The position numbers and the translations under genes are program-made. This document shows, piece by piece, positions 7,072 through 14,979 of a stretch of 25,763 bases of DNA (its first letter is position 1; every line of letters begins with the position of its first letter). The notes under the pieces are model-generated. The model was given only the letters and a program-made list of their open reading frames with translations, made no database searches and had not been told where the DNA came from. This DNA comes from an uncultured delta proteobacterium (GTDB lineage Bacteria; RBG-13-61-14; DRUE01): the NCBI GenBank assembly GCA_903930515.1, contig CAIYYW010000363.1, forward strand, positions 1 to 25,763, in the 5' to 3' direction.

Positions 7072-8426
7072 TCGTTTTCCCGGTAACCGGCGCTGGGCCA
7101 TAATTTTTCCAGCTTGCAAAACCGGTCCAGCATCTTCTGATTATAGGGCGCCCAGCTCCAGGGATGGCTCGCCACCACCACCGTCCCCGCCACCTGATCA
7201 GGATTAAGCGGCACCTGGCCGTAAACCGGCCGGGCGTAAGCGCAATAGTAGCGGAACTCGTTCCGGGCCAGGCCGAGCGAGATCACCGGCGAGAGCGGGT
7301 AATTGGACTCCAGATATTCCGCGGCCGGCTTCAGCCCCTGCTTGCCCAGCCGATAGTATCGCAGCAGACTTAAAGACAGCGCGACGCAGATCAATCCAGC
7401 CAGGCAGATTCGCGCCAGACTTTTCACCCGGCTCTTGGCCAATCCGGAAAAAATTTCCTCCACCCCAATTGCCAGGCCCAGGTAGAAGAACGGGATCAGG
7501 ATGGAGAAGAACCGGGCGTAAACAAAAATCCGCAGCATAAGTGTGGCCGTCACCAGCAATGACGCGGAGAGGAAATACAGCCAGGCAATCTCCGGCCATT
7601 TTTTCAACAGCCGGTAAATTCCAAATCCGGCGAGCGCGCATAAAATGATTGCCAGGGGCAGCGGGCGGGCGCCGGAAAAAAATCCGGCCAGGTCCCGGAG
7701 CAGATTTACATCCAGCCATCTCCCTCCCAGGTCGTGGCCTTCTTTGCTGAGATAGCCGATCAGGTCCAACCCGCCCGGAAGATAGAGCAGGCTGGAGAGG
7801 AACAGGGCCAGGACCGGCAGGATGAAAATGACCGGCTGATTTTGCTTACGGTCTTTCGCCCATTGGAAAAATCCGAAAAGGATCTGCGCCGCGATCAGGA
7901 ACGCGGAATAAAGGTGGAAATAAACCGCGAGCGCGGAGCTGATCAAGTAAAGGATCAGGAGGGATTTTTTCCTTTGGTCCCTCCAGTCCAGGAACCAAAC
8001 CTGGCTTAAAAGCGAGAACAAGATCTGGCCGGAATATCCCCGGGCGTCCTGGCTGAACCAGACCATCCAGCAGCTCAGGGACAGGAACAGCCCGGTCAAA
8101 GCCGCGGCCGCTTCGCCCACCCTTTTGCGCAGGACCAGGTAAGCGATGGGCGGAGTAAGCCCGCCGATGATCAGGCTGGGCAGACGGATCGCCCATTCGC
8201 TTTCGCCGAATAAAATCACCGAGATTTTCGCGAGCAGGGAATAGAGGATGTGGTTATTGGGGAGCGGGAGGGAGCCGATGATTGAAAGCCAGGGCTTATG
8301 TACGAACATTGTCAGGGTGATGATCTCGTCATACCAGAGGCCTTGGTTAAGCCGATAAATCCTGAGCGCCAATGACCCGAACAGCAAAATTAAAAACAGG
8401 ATTCCGCGGCGTTTTTTGCCGGTCAT
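7020..8426 (-). CDS. GT-C membrane glycosyltransferase (GT39/PMT_2-like), first copy
   Basis: The first of the three paralogs in transcription order has 468 residues and about ten to twelve hydrophobic segments. ATG at 8426 overlaps the stop of the nucleoside phosphorylase by four bases (ATGA), suggesting coupled translation. The catalytic-loop pair is D33-E34 (LNQGLWYDEI). PNNHILYSLLAK replaces the HPPLYY-type element common in bacterial GT39 proteins, and DARGYSG and a final LYNCLSKGSRGGSE are shared with the sister copies. It is probably an integral inner-membrane enzyme using polyprenyl-phosphate sugars. Having three diverged copies in one operon suggests successive sugar additions or different acceptors rather than dosage; this is an inference. 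Confidence 0.85.
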   Translation of the reverse strand: MTGKKRRGILFLILLFGSLALRIYRLNQGLWYDEIITLTMFVHKPWLSIIGSLPLPNNHILYSLLAKISVILFGESEWAIRLPSLIIGGLTPPIAYLVLRKRVGEAAAALTGLFLSLSCWMVWFSQDARGYSGQILFSLLSQVWFLDWRDQRKKSLLILYLISSALAVYFHLYSAFLIAAQILFGFFQWAKDRKQNQPVIFILPVLALFLSSLLYLPGGLDLIGYLSKEGHDLGGRWLDVNLLRDLAGFFSGARPLPLAIILCALAGFGIYRLLKKWPEIAWLYFLSASLLVTATLMLRIFVYARFFSILIPFFYLGLAIGVEEIFSGLAKSRVKSLARICLAGLICVALSLSLLRYYRLGKQGLKPAAEYLESNYPLSPVISLGLARNEFRYYCAYARPVYGQVPLNPDQVAGTVVVASHPWSWAPYNQKMLDRFCKLEKLWPSAGYRENEVYLYNCLSKGSRGGSE

Positions 8427-9154
8427 TTTGACAGAACCGCCAGCGCGATTTCTCCGGCATGCATCAAGCTAATCAGGATGCGCGGGGATTTGAACCCCGC
8501 TTTCCAATCCTTTCCCACCAGTTCGTCAGAAATAACCATCATCCCCAAAAGCTCCACCTGCCGGTATTTGGCGATGGTGTAAAGCGCGCTCAATTCCATT
8601 TCCACCGCCAGCGCGCCCTGCTCGCGGAACCGGGCCAGCTTCTCCCGGGTCTCCCGAAAAAAACCGTCAGTAGTGGCCACGGCGCAAGTCTGGATTTTCT
8701 CTCCCCGCAGTCCGAGTTCGGAGGCCGCCTCGCTCAGCAAAGCCGAGCTCGCCAGGGGAGGATTCTGCTCCGGAAAATAATTCCTGCTCGTGCCCTCGTC
8801 CGAGATCGCCTCCTTGACCAGGATCAGGTCTCCGATCGTGAGCGCGGGATCGATCGAGCCGGCAAACCCGATCATAACAATTTTTTTCGCGCCGCCCGCG
8901 ACCAATTGTTCCAGCGCCATCGCCGCGACCGGCGCGCCCATGGCCGGACCGACCAGGTCAATCTCCACGCCCTGGCGCTTGAGCCGGAAAAGCCGGGACG
9001 GATAGGGCCGGATGCTTTTGCGCTGGGCCAGGAACCTGGCCGCGAGGATGCGCGCGCTGGGCCCGGCCGGGAGCAGGATCACCCTTTCGCTCGCCTGGAC
9101 CTTGAACATGCCCACGCCGGGCTTGATGATTACTTCCTGGTCCGGATCGCTCAT
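8423..9154 (-). CDS. Nucleoside phosphorylase (PNP/UDP family, uridine-phosphorylase-like)
   Basis: The 243 residues fit the PNP_UDP_1 fold. Landmarks are GPAMGAPVAA (69-78), GFAGSIDPAL (96-105), TTDGFFRET (161-169), VEMELSAL with E185-M186-E187 for ribose contact, and ISDEL with D210, the place of the acid that contacts the base in this family. The enzymes cleave nucleosides with phosphate to a free base and (deoxy)ribose-1-phosphate in the cytoplasm. I cannot choose between uridine, purine or another specificity. ATG at 9154 overlaps the upstream stop as ATGA, and its own stop overlaps the next gene in the same way. Its place between a secreted hydrolase and three glycosyltransferases is unusual; no salvage genes are nearby. 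Confidence 0.85.
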   Translation of the reverse strand: MSDPDQEVIIKPGVGMFKVQASERVILLPAGPSARILAARFLAQRKSIRPYPSRLFRLKRQGVEIDLVGPAMGAPVAAMALEQLVAGGAKKIVMIGFAGSIDPALTIGDLILVKEAISDEGTSRNYFPEQNPPLASSALLSEAASELGLRGEKIQTCAVATTDGFFRETREKLARFREQGALAVEMELSALYTIAKYRQVELLGMMVISDELVGKDWKAGFKSPRILISLMHAGEIALAVLSK

Positions 9155-10806
9155 CTACCCTTGGTTTGGTTCAACTGATTGGCAAAATCCAGCGCGTCCC
9201 GCTCCGAGCCTTTGAGGATGTACACCCGGAAGAAAATCCCCCGGCCGCTCGCGCCCTTGACCCGGAAGTGGATTTCCTTTTGGTCGGGGTCAATCCCGCA
9301 GGCAACCATCCCGGCCTGATTATCCCGGATCAGCCAGAGGTTTTGGTCCAGCGCGATCAGGCCGTTGGCCAATCCCACATAATGGAGCGGATGCTTGATC
9401 AGATCCAGCGGGATCCTGACCACCTGGTCCTCCAGCATCGCCGGAGAATACACGATCTCGTTGCCGGTGAACGGAAACGCCAGCTTGCTGTCCTTGCCGG
9501 CCGTAAATCCGGCCTCCACCGCGAACAATCCCTCCCGGCCTGTCACCCGGAAAAATTTCTCGTCCGCCTTCTGAGCGCCAACCACTTTCGCCGAGACCGG
9601 GAAATCCTTCTCCGCAATCGGCTCCAAATCAAGCTTCATTTTCTCCGGCCGGCAATTCGGACAAAGTTTCTTCACTTCCTCCAAAACCAGTTGGCTCTTC
9701 TCCGGGCTGTATCTAAGCTCAACCGGGAGCGGGAACCAGCCGGTGGAATCGCTCACCTCCGCGTCCAATTGATTCATCCAGGCGGAACGAAGGCTGGACC
9801 AATCTATTCCCGCCTCTTCCGCCGCGATCAGCCAGCTCCGGGTCTGCCAGTTCTGGGTGCGGATCCCGTAATCATCTTCCCGGGGCATCACATACTTGCC
9901 CATCCAGGTGAAGACCCCCTGGTCATCCTCCGGCCGCCAGGGAGCGTCCAGGGCCGGCTTTAAAGGTCTGGGCGCAGTCCCTTTCTTTTGCAAGGCCGAC
10001 ACATACTCGCTCACCGTCGCAATCTGGTAGCCCTCCGCCTGCAACTTGGTAAAATCGCTTTCCACTTTTTTCACCCGGGCCTGGTTGATCCGGAACAGCG
10101 CGCCGAAGTATGGCGAAACCCCGCCCGTGACCACCAGCTCTCCGTCTCCCAGGAAATACCATTTGACCTTGACCCCGTTCACATCCTCAGTCTTGATCTG
10201 CTCCGGCGCAATGTCCGGGTTCTCCGCTTTTAAAACCACGATTCCGCGGCAACTGAAATAGGGCAATCCCGGATCATCCTGGAACCAGTTATAGGGCCCA
10301 GGGGTCATCACCGCGATTTGATATCCCCATTCCTTCCCCAGCGCGCAAACCCCTTGCCCGAATTGAGCCTCCTGCGTGAAGATCACGCCCGAGAGCGGGA
10401 TGTCGTATTGCTGAAAAATTTCCCGGGTAAGTTTGAGCGAACGGTTCTGGTCCAGGGCCGGGAATCCCAGGATCAACTGGTCCGAGTAATGGAAGCTCAC
10501 CACTTCGGCCTGTCCGGATTTGGACAGTTGCCTGAATTTATCCAGAACCTTGGGATAGTTCGCGGCCAGATAGGTGATGAATTCGGCCTGAAGCTCGAAA
10601 TCAGCCTTCCAGGCCGGATGCGCCAAATAAACATCCAGCAAAGGCTCCAAGCCCTTTTCCACCCCGGCCCGCATCGCCTTGTCGCTCCCGGCCACATACT
10701 GCAAATTGAAATGATACATATTCAGGACATACCCTTCCCCAGCGGTCGCGATCATTCCGGACAGCGCCATTGCCAGAGCGGCAAAAAAAACCAGCAATTT
10801 TTTCAT
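9151..10806 (-). CDS. Secreted GH57/GH38-like glycoside hydrolase/deacetylase-superfamily protein
   Basis: I set the start at the ATG at 10806, preceded at good spacing by GGGAGGA; an in-frame TTG at 10824 would put that site inside the gene. The 551-residue product begins with a signal peptide (MKKLLVFFAALAMALSGMIA). The mature part opens with YVLNMYHFNLQYVAG, then FELQAEFITYL, GQAEVVSFHYSDQL, IFTQEAQFGQGV and GYQIAVMTPGPYNWF, a layout like the beta/alpha-barrel of GH57 and GH38 enzymes. A second part with WQTRSWLIAAEEAG and VSDSTGWFP resembles the helical segment of those families. The likely role is processing an extracytoplasmic glycan. Catalytic residues cannot be named with confidence, and no known subfamily is obvious. 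First gene of the coupled operon. Confidence 0.6.
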   Translation of the reverse strand: MKKLLVFFAALAMALSGMIATAGEGYVLNMYHFNLQYVAGSDKAMRAGVEKGLEPLLDVYLAHPAWKADFELQAEFITYLAANYPKVLDKFRQLSKSGQAEVVSFHYSDQLILGFPALDQNRSLKLTREIFQQYDIPLSGVIFTQEAQFGQGVCALGKEWGYQIAVMTPGPYNWFQDDPGLPYFSCRGIVVLKAENPDIAPEQIKTEDVNGVKVKWYFLGDGELVVTGGVSPYFGALFRINQARVKKVESDFTKLQAEGYQIATVSEYVSALQKKGTAPRPLKPALDAPWRPEDDQGVFTWMGKYVMPREDDYGIRTQNWQTRSWLIAAEEAGIDWSSLRSAWMNQLDAEVSDSTGWFPLPVELRYSPEKSQLVLEEVKKLCPNCRPEKMKLDLEPIAEKDFPVSAKVVGAQKADEKFFRVTGREGLFAVEAGFTAGKDSKLAFPFTGNEIVYSPAMLEDQVVRIPLDLIKHPLHYVGLANGLIALDQNLWLIRDNQAGMVACGIDPDQKEIHFRVKGASGRGIFFRVYILKGSERDALDFANQLNQTKGR

Positions 10807-10838
10807 TTTGTCCTCCCGGTTCAAATGATTCTTTCACT

Positions 10839-10867
10839 ATTATATGCCTTTTTGCGCGGACTGAAAA
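10839..10867 (-). promoter_or_regulatory. Sigma70-type promoter of the glycan operon
   Basis: On the minus strand, TTTTCA (10867-10862, four of six) is followed after 17 bases by a perfect TATAAT (10844-10839). The predicted start lies about 25 bases before the ATG at 10806, leaving room for the GGGAGGA ribosome site. It should drive the hydrolase, phosphorylase and glycosyltransferase genes. Confidence 0.6.
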
Positions 10868-10868
10868 A

Positions 10869-10890
10869 CCCGGTCCAGTTGCGAACCGGG
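10869..10890. promoter_or_regulatory. Palindrome next to the -35 box, candidate operator
   Basis: CCCGGT at 10869-10874 and ACCGGG at 10885-10890 form a perfect 6-base inverted repeat with a 10-base centre. It abuts the -35 box of the minus-strand operon and lies just before the divergent zinc-ribbon/TetR unit. Its size and place suit a TetR-family operator, but this is an inference; the same arms could also form an RNA hairpin. Confidence 0.4.
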
Positions 10891-10915
10891 CGGGAAAGTG
10901 CGAAAATTATCAGTT

Positions 10916-11761
10916 ATGGGGAAAGTCGCGATTACTTGTCCGGGCTGCCAGACCCGCTATAAGATCACCATCCAGGGCGAGGCCCGGGAAAAGATCAGCT
11001 TCACCTGCAAGAAATGCTCGCAGATCCTGGAGGTGGACCCGGGGCTTGCCCGCGAGGAATCCCCCACCCAGGAGTTGCTCCGGACCATCTGTGAAAAATG
11101 CGGGTCCGAGTTTGTCAAGAACCCGGAAGACGATTCCAAATCTTGCTATCAGTGCCGGATCGACCTGTTGGTCAGCAAGAATAAACAGGAAGCAGCGGAA
11201 GCTCCCAAACCAGCTCCCGCGGCCGCGCCGGAATTTGACAAGTCGGCTGCGCGCTACACCTTCAAGAACGACGACGGCTTGTTGTTGGGGCCGATCAAGC
11301 TCCGGACCGCGACGGTGCTGATCCGGGAGAAAAGGGTCATCGGCAAGGAAGAGGTTTCCCGGGACGGGAGCGAGTTCAAGCCCTTGCGGGAGTATCCCGA
11401 GCTGGTGGAATTTTTCCCGGAACTGGCCGTCCCGGCCGAGCCGATTCCGCGGGAAGAGACGGCGCCGGAGCCGGGTTCCGCGCCCGGGCCGGGTTCCGCC
11501 CCGGCTGAAGAAATCTCTCCTCCCACTTTGGCGGATGATCCGCTGGCTTACTATCTCCGTCCGGTTCAGGGCAAACTGTTCGGCCCGGTGAAAAAATCCA
11601 CGGTGGTTGATCTGATCGGGTGCGGCTTTCTCTGCGGCAAGGACGAATACAGTCTGGATCTCCGGACCTGGCTGTGCTTGAGCGTGGATCAGGAATTTAA
11701 AAGTTTGGTTCCCAACGAAGAAGCCGAAGTTATGGATTTGACGGAAACCGTGGAAGAGTGA
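10916..11761 (+). CDS. Zinc-ribbon protein with two GYF_2-like domains
   Basis: From the ATG at 10916 the protein has 281 residues. A GTG at 10898 would add six; neither start has a strong ribosome site. The first zinc ribbon uses C8-x2-C11 and C31-x2-C34 (TCPGCQTRYKI, TCKKC), a second uses C59-x2-C62 and C77-x2-C80. A P/A/E-rich linker leads to two related domains, at about 114-170 (YTFKNDDGLLLGPI) and 217-265 (YYLRPVQGKLFGPV), which resemble GYF_2 (DUF4339) modules and are separated by another G/P/A/E-rich linker. It is probably a cytoplasmic binding or sensor protein with no visible enzymatic centre. It is 18 bases upstream of the TetR gene and almost certainly co-transcribed. Partner unknown. 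Confidence 0.7.
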   Translation: MGKVAITCPGCQTRYKITIQGEAREKISFTCKKCSQILEVDPGLAREESPTQELLRTICEKCGSEFVKNPEDDSKSCYQCRIDLLVSKNKQEAAEAPKPAPAAAPEFDKSAARYTFKNDDGLLLGPIKLRTATVLIREKRVIGKEEVSRDGSEFKPLREYPELVEFFPELAVPAEPIPREETAPEPGSAPGPGSAPAEEISPPTLADDPLAYYLRPVQGKLFGPVKKSTVVDLIGCGFLCGKDEYSLDLRTWLCLSVDQEFKSLVPNEEAEVMDLTETVEE

Positions 11762-11779
11762 AAATGGAATGGGGATGAG

Positions 11780-12412
11780 ATGAACAAAGTGGCGGCGAAA
11801 AAAAATCGGTTGGGGAAAAAGAAAGAAAAGAACACCCGGGAGAAAATCCTGGCCGCGGGAAGAAAAATCTTCGCCGAAAAGGGATACCACCAGACCCGGA
11901 TCCAGGACCTGCTCGGATCCGCCGGGGTCAGCCCGGGAGCGTTCTATAATTATTTTTCCAACAAGGAAGAGTTGTTCCTGGAATTGGTCCGCGAGGCCGG
12001 GGAGGCGCTCCGGAAATCCGTCCAGGAGATTAGGGTCAAGGGGATCAAGGTGGGGAACCAGGACGAGTTGTTCGTGGTGCTGACCGATTCCATCCGATAT
12101 TTTTTTGAATTCGTGGATCAGAACCGGCCCGGCTTGCGAATCCTCTTCCGCGAACAGCAGAACGCCAACCCGGCCGTGCTTGATACCCTCAACTATGTCA
12201 TCTCCGAAATCCACCAGGACCTGAAACGCGATGTCCAGTCCGGGATCAATAAGGGCCTGGTATCCATCTCCGACCCCGGAATTGCGGCCTGGGGAATCCT
12301 TAGCGCGATCAGCGGAGTAACCCTCACCTATATCAACAACCCGAAAATGGAGCGCGAAAGATTGACCCGCACCCTCACCGAACTGATCCTGTTCGGTTTG
12401 TTCCATAGATAA
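11780..12412 (+). CDS. TetR/AcrR-family transcriptional regulator
   Basis: The 210 residues start with a lysine-rich tail and then a TetR N-terminal helix-turn-helix (about 19-66): TREKILAAGRKIFAEKGYHQT, DLLGSAGVSPGAFYNYFSNKEEL. The C-terminal ligand and dimer domain (about 70-205) is helical with no recognised subfamily signature. TetR proteins usually repress nearby promoters and release DNA on binding a small molecule. The start follows GGGGAT by a short spacer. It is second in a two-gene unit, divergent from the glycan operon, whose promoter region contains a palindrome, so it may control that operon and itself. The target and ligand are inferred and unknown, respectively. Confidence 0.9.
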   Translation: MNKVAAKKNRLGKKKEKNTREKILAAGRKIFAEKGYHQTRIQDLLGSAGVSPGAFYNYFSNKEELFLELVREAGEALRKSVQEIRVKGIKVGNQDELFVVLTDSIRYFFEFVDQNRPGLRILFREQQNANPAVLDTLNYVISEIHQDLKRDVQSGINKGLVSISDPGIAAWGILSAISGVTLTYINNPKMERERLTRTLTELILFGLFHR

Positions 12413-12415
12413 TTC

Positions 12416-12503
12416 GGCTGATCAGTTGATCAGCGGATAGGTTGATCGCAAGATCCATTCCGCTTTCCCTGATCACCCCTTCAACCCATCAACTGATCGA
12501 CCG
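12416..12503. repeat. Imperfect inverted repeat between convergent genes
   Basis: The 117-base gap between tetR and the first GH35 gene holds a left arm (12416-12445, with TGATCAGTTGATCAG and GGTTGAT) and a right arm (12479-12503) whose reverse complement reads GATCAGTTGATGGGTTGA. The arms pair imperfectly across about 34 bases. It may act as a bidirectional terminator or be a small repeat element; no T-run is present. Confidence 0.55.
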
Positions 12504-12529
12504 GCTGAATGCCGTTCCCCGCGCACCGC

Positions 12530-14824
12530 TTATGGATACTCCACTATCTCAACCTCCCCCAGCGCCATCTCCCTGCCCCAGGGCCAGACCGTGATCGCCA
12601 ACTCGTTCCTGCCCTGGAGATTGAGCAAGTCGGGCGGAAGATAGAAAATTTTCTGCGGCCCGATTGCGTCCCAATATCGTCCGGCCAGCCAGCCGTTGAT
12701 ATAAATATTGGCCTTGCCCGAACACCGGCTCAGCTTCACCCCGATTCCCGGCTGTTCCGGGGCTTTCAGGTCAAGGTTGAACTCCGAGCGATAAATTCCG
12801 ATTCCCGCGGGACAAATGATCTGGTGAGGCAATTTAATCGGCGCGCAGGTCCCGCCTTCGGAAGGGATGCCTGCGCCGCCAAACGCTGAAAAATCCACCT
12901 TGGGGGTGATCCCGGTTTCGCCCGGCAGCAACCCCGGCTTGAATTCCCATTCCAGGTCCCCCTGGTCGGTAAGCGCTGAGACCAGTCCGCGGGGATGAAA
13001 GCTGTCTTCCATAAAACCCTTGTTATGGCCCATGCTCTCAACCAGGATCACCAGATGGTTTTCATCCTTGCAAAGGTTTTGGGGAAGGTCCACCCGAACA
13101 AGCAACTCCAGGTCCTCGCCCACCCCCAGCTTGTTCCGGAAATTATCAAAGGCCTGGAGCAAAACCCCATTCAGATAAACCGCCCACAAATGGCGCGCGT
13201 CAATTTTGATCCAGTTAAGTTTTTTCCCGACCCGCGCCCGGTACCAGCAAAACCCGTAATGAACCCCGAGTTGATCAAGGTCCATCTCCCTGCCTTTAAT
13301 CTTTTTCCAGCCCGACCCCCCGGCTTTGAAAGGCGCGTCGTAAACCTGGAACCTGAAATCTGAAAGCTCCGGCTGCTTCGCGAACTTGAGCAACGGCTCC
13401 GCTTGGGCATCTTTCACCGTGAGCAGACGGTCAAGGATCTTCCCGCTCGCGTCCAGAACCAAAACCTCCATTCCCGGAAAGGCCGCCTGGAACTCTCCGG
13501 CCTTCAACTTCACCGATTGATCCCGGCCGGCAAGGTTCCGGATAAAAAGAAACCGGGTCCCGTCCGGAGCCTTCCGCACTTTCGCGAATAGCTCCCCCCG
13601 GTTTTGCTGAAACTCCTCCTCCGGCTCCGATTCCAGGAGCGCCTTTTCATTCCGGAACACAAACTCCGAAAACCTCCGGCAAACCTCTCCCCGCTCGCTT
13701 ATCCTCCCGCCCTCCGTGATCGGGGCGCCATAGGTGTAAGAGGTATAAACATCGGGCGAGCCGGTGTATCCCCAGGTGGTCCCGCCCGCGGCCATATAAA
13801 TATTCAGGATGCTCATCCCCTGGGCCAGACAGCTTTTCAAGGTCAGGTCCATCGCCAGCGGCCCCAAATGCTTCTCGTTATGCGCATACCCTCTCCCGCC
13901 CCAGAGGTCATACCATCCGCCCTGGATCTCTCCCCCGAACAGAGGGCAGGAAACCTGCATCGCGTTATGCCCCTCTTCAAAAATGTCCGTGCGCATAAAC
14001 GGATTGCCATGTTTCCAGTCCTTGATGAAATCCGTGATCGGATACTCGTCTATCGCCGCGAGGTCCACCGGGAAATAGCGCGTGCTCGCCCCGCCCACAT
14101 CGTTATGGAAGATCGGAGCCTGACATCCGTATTTTCTCGCCAGGTGGTACAGCTCGCGGAAATATTGCAGTTCCCGCTTGTATCCGGGCCGAGCAAAAGC
14201 GCGGCGCTGGAGAAAAATCTGGATCCGGTAGAAAATCATGGCCGAGATCAGGCGCATGAACAGGTCCTCCCCGTAGCGGCGCTGGAGCACGCCCATCAGC
14301 CGGGCGATCATTCCGCGCGGGGTGGGGTAGAGGTTATACTCGTTTTCAATCTGCAACAGGATCAGGTTCTTGAACCGGGCGATCCGCGGGACTACTTCCG
14401 AATACCATTGCTCCGCGTATTTCATATATTCCGCGTCATAAACCGCCTTGGCGTTCTTGCGGCAGCGTAAATTCAGATGCCTCTTGGCCAAAAGCCATCC
14501 CGGGAATCCTCCCCCGTCAACCTCCGCGCAAATATACGGACCCGGCCTCGCGATCAGGCACATCCCATTCTCTTCCACGATCCTCATAAACAACTCAATG
14601 TCGCGCGGACCGGTGAAGTCGTAAACCCCCTCGGCCGGGCTGTGATACCCCCAATAAAAATAAGTGTCAACCGTGTTGAAGCCGAGCTGCTTCAGCTTCT
14701 TCACCCGAAGCTCCCATTGCCGGGGAGACGGATGCCGATAGTAATGGAGCGTGCCGGAGAAAATGTATTTGCGAATGCCGTCTATCATCATGCTCTTCCG
14801 GTCAAAACTTGCTTTTCCGGCCAT
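12530..14824 (-). CDS. GH35 beta-galactosidase-like enzyme without signal peptide
   Basis: The 764-residue protein has the GH35 barrel in its N-terminal half: ARPGPYICAEVDGGGFPGW (92-110), the proton donor motif LQIENEYN with E162, and the nucleophile region GGEIQGGWYDLWGG with E299. IYMAAGGTTWGY and TSYTYGAPITEGGR match the usual GH35 blocks after the nucleophile. The C-terminal part is beta-rich and ends in a galactose-binding-like domain. It has no leader: an in-frame TAA lies six codons before the ATG, so no longer start exists. GGAGGG precedes the ATG. It is probably cytoplasmic, acting on imported beta-galactosides, though the real substrate is unknown. By eye it is roughly 60% identical to the gene at 15930-18314, with a much more similar C-terminal end. 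Confidence 0.9.
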   Translation of the reverse strand: MAGKASFDRKSMMIDGIRKYIFSGTLHYYRHPSPRQWELRVKKLKQLGFNTVDTYFYWGYHSPAEGVYDFTGPRDIELFMRIVEENGMCLIARPGPYICAEVDGGGFPGWLLAKRHLNLRCRKNAKAVYDAEYMKYAEQWYSEVVPRIARFKNLILLQIENEYNLYPTPRGMIARLMGVLQRRYGEDLFMRLISAMIFYRIQIFLQRRAFARPGYKRELQYFRELYHLARKYGCQAPIFHNDVGGASTRYFPVDLAAIDEYPITDFIKDWKHGNPFMRTDIFEEGHNAMQVSCPLFGGEIQGGWYDLWGGRGYAHNEKHLGPLAMDLTLKSCLAQGMSILNIYMAAGGTTWGYTGSPDVYTSYTYGAPITEGGRISERGEVCRRFSEFVFRNEKALLESEPEEEFQQNRGELFAKVRKAPDGTRFLFIRNLAGRDQSVKLKAGEFQAAFPGMEVLVLDASGKILDRLLTVKDAQAEPLLKFAKQPELSDFRFQVYDAPFKAGGSGWKKIKGREMDLDQLGVHYGFCWYRARVGKKLNWIKIDARHLWAVYLNGVLLQAFDNFRNKLGVGEDLELLVRVDLPQNLCKDENHLVILVESMGHNKGFMEDSFHPRGLVSALTDQGDLEWEFKPGLLPGETGITPKVDFSAFGGAGIPSEGGTCAPIKLPHQIICPAGIGIYRSEFNLDLKAPEQPGIGVKLSRCSGKANIYINGWLAGRYWDAIGPQKIFYLPPDLLNLQGRNELAITVWPWGREMALGEVEIVEYP

Positions 14825-14856
14825 CCCTGATCCCTCCGCTTAAATTTTCTCCCAGC

Positions 14857-14886
14857 ATTATCCCCGCTTTAGCCGCGCCCTGTCAA
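14857..14886 (-). promoter_or_regulatory. Sigma70-type promoter of the first GH35 gene
   Basis: On the minus strand, perfect TTGACA (14886-14881), an 18-base spacer and GATAAT (14862-14857, five of six) precede the GH35 start at 14824 by about 30 bases. It lies in the divergent gap shared with the DUF2156 gene. Confidence 0.6.
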
Positions 14887-14979
14887 ACCATCCGGGATCG
14901 GGATTCTTCGGTTCCCGCCTCCTTGACCGCTTTACAAAAATAGAAGAGTGATTACCCTTATCAAAAGGAGTATCCGGGA

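Noticed and set aside
8482-8500. tRNA T-arm-like sequence (GGGGTTCAAATCCCC on the minus strand)
   Set aside because: It lies inside the nucleoside phosphorylase gene, and no acceptor, D or anticodon arms are found around it. It is a chance match, encoded as KAGFKSPR.
10864-10890. Hairpin followed by five T on the minus strand, like an intrinsic terminator
   Set aside because: It lies upstream of the promoter, the T-run overlaps the -35 box, and no minus-strand gene ends there. An operator reading fits better.
11466-11510. Short tandem repeat (CCGGGTTCCGC) in the zinc-ribbon gene
   Set aside because: It encodes a G/P/S/A linker between domains; ordinary low-complexity coding sequence.
10910-12406. 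Long open frame on the minus strand opposite the zinc-ribbon and TetR genes
   Set aside because: It spans two well-supported genes in antisense, is rich in F, R, Q and G, and matches no family I know. It is a codon-bias shadow.
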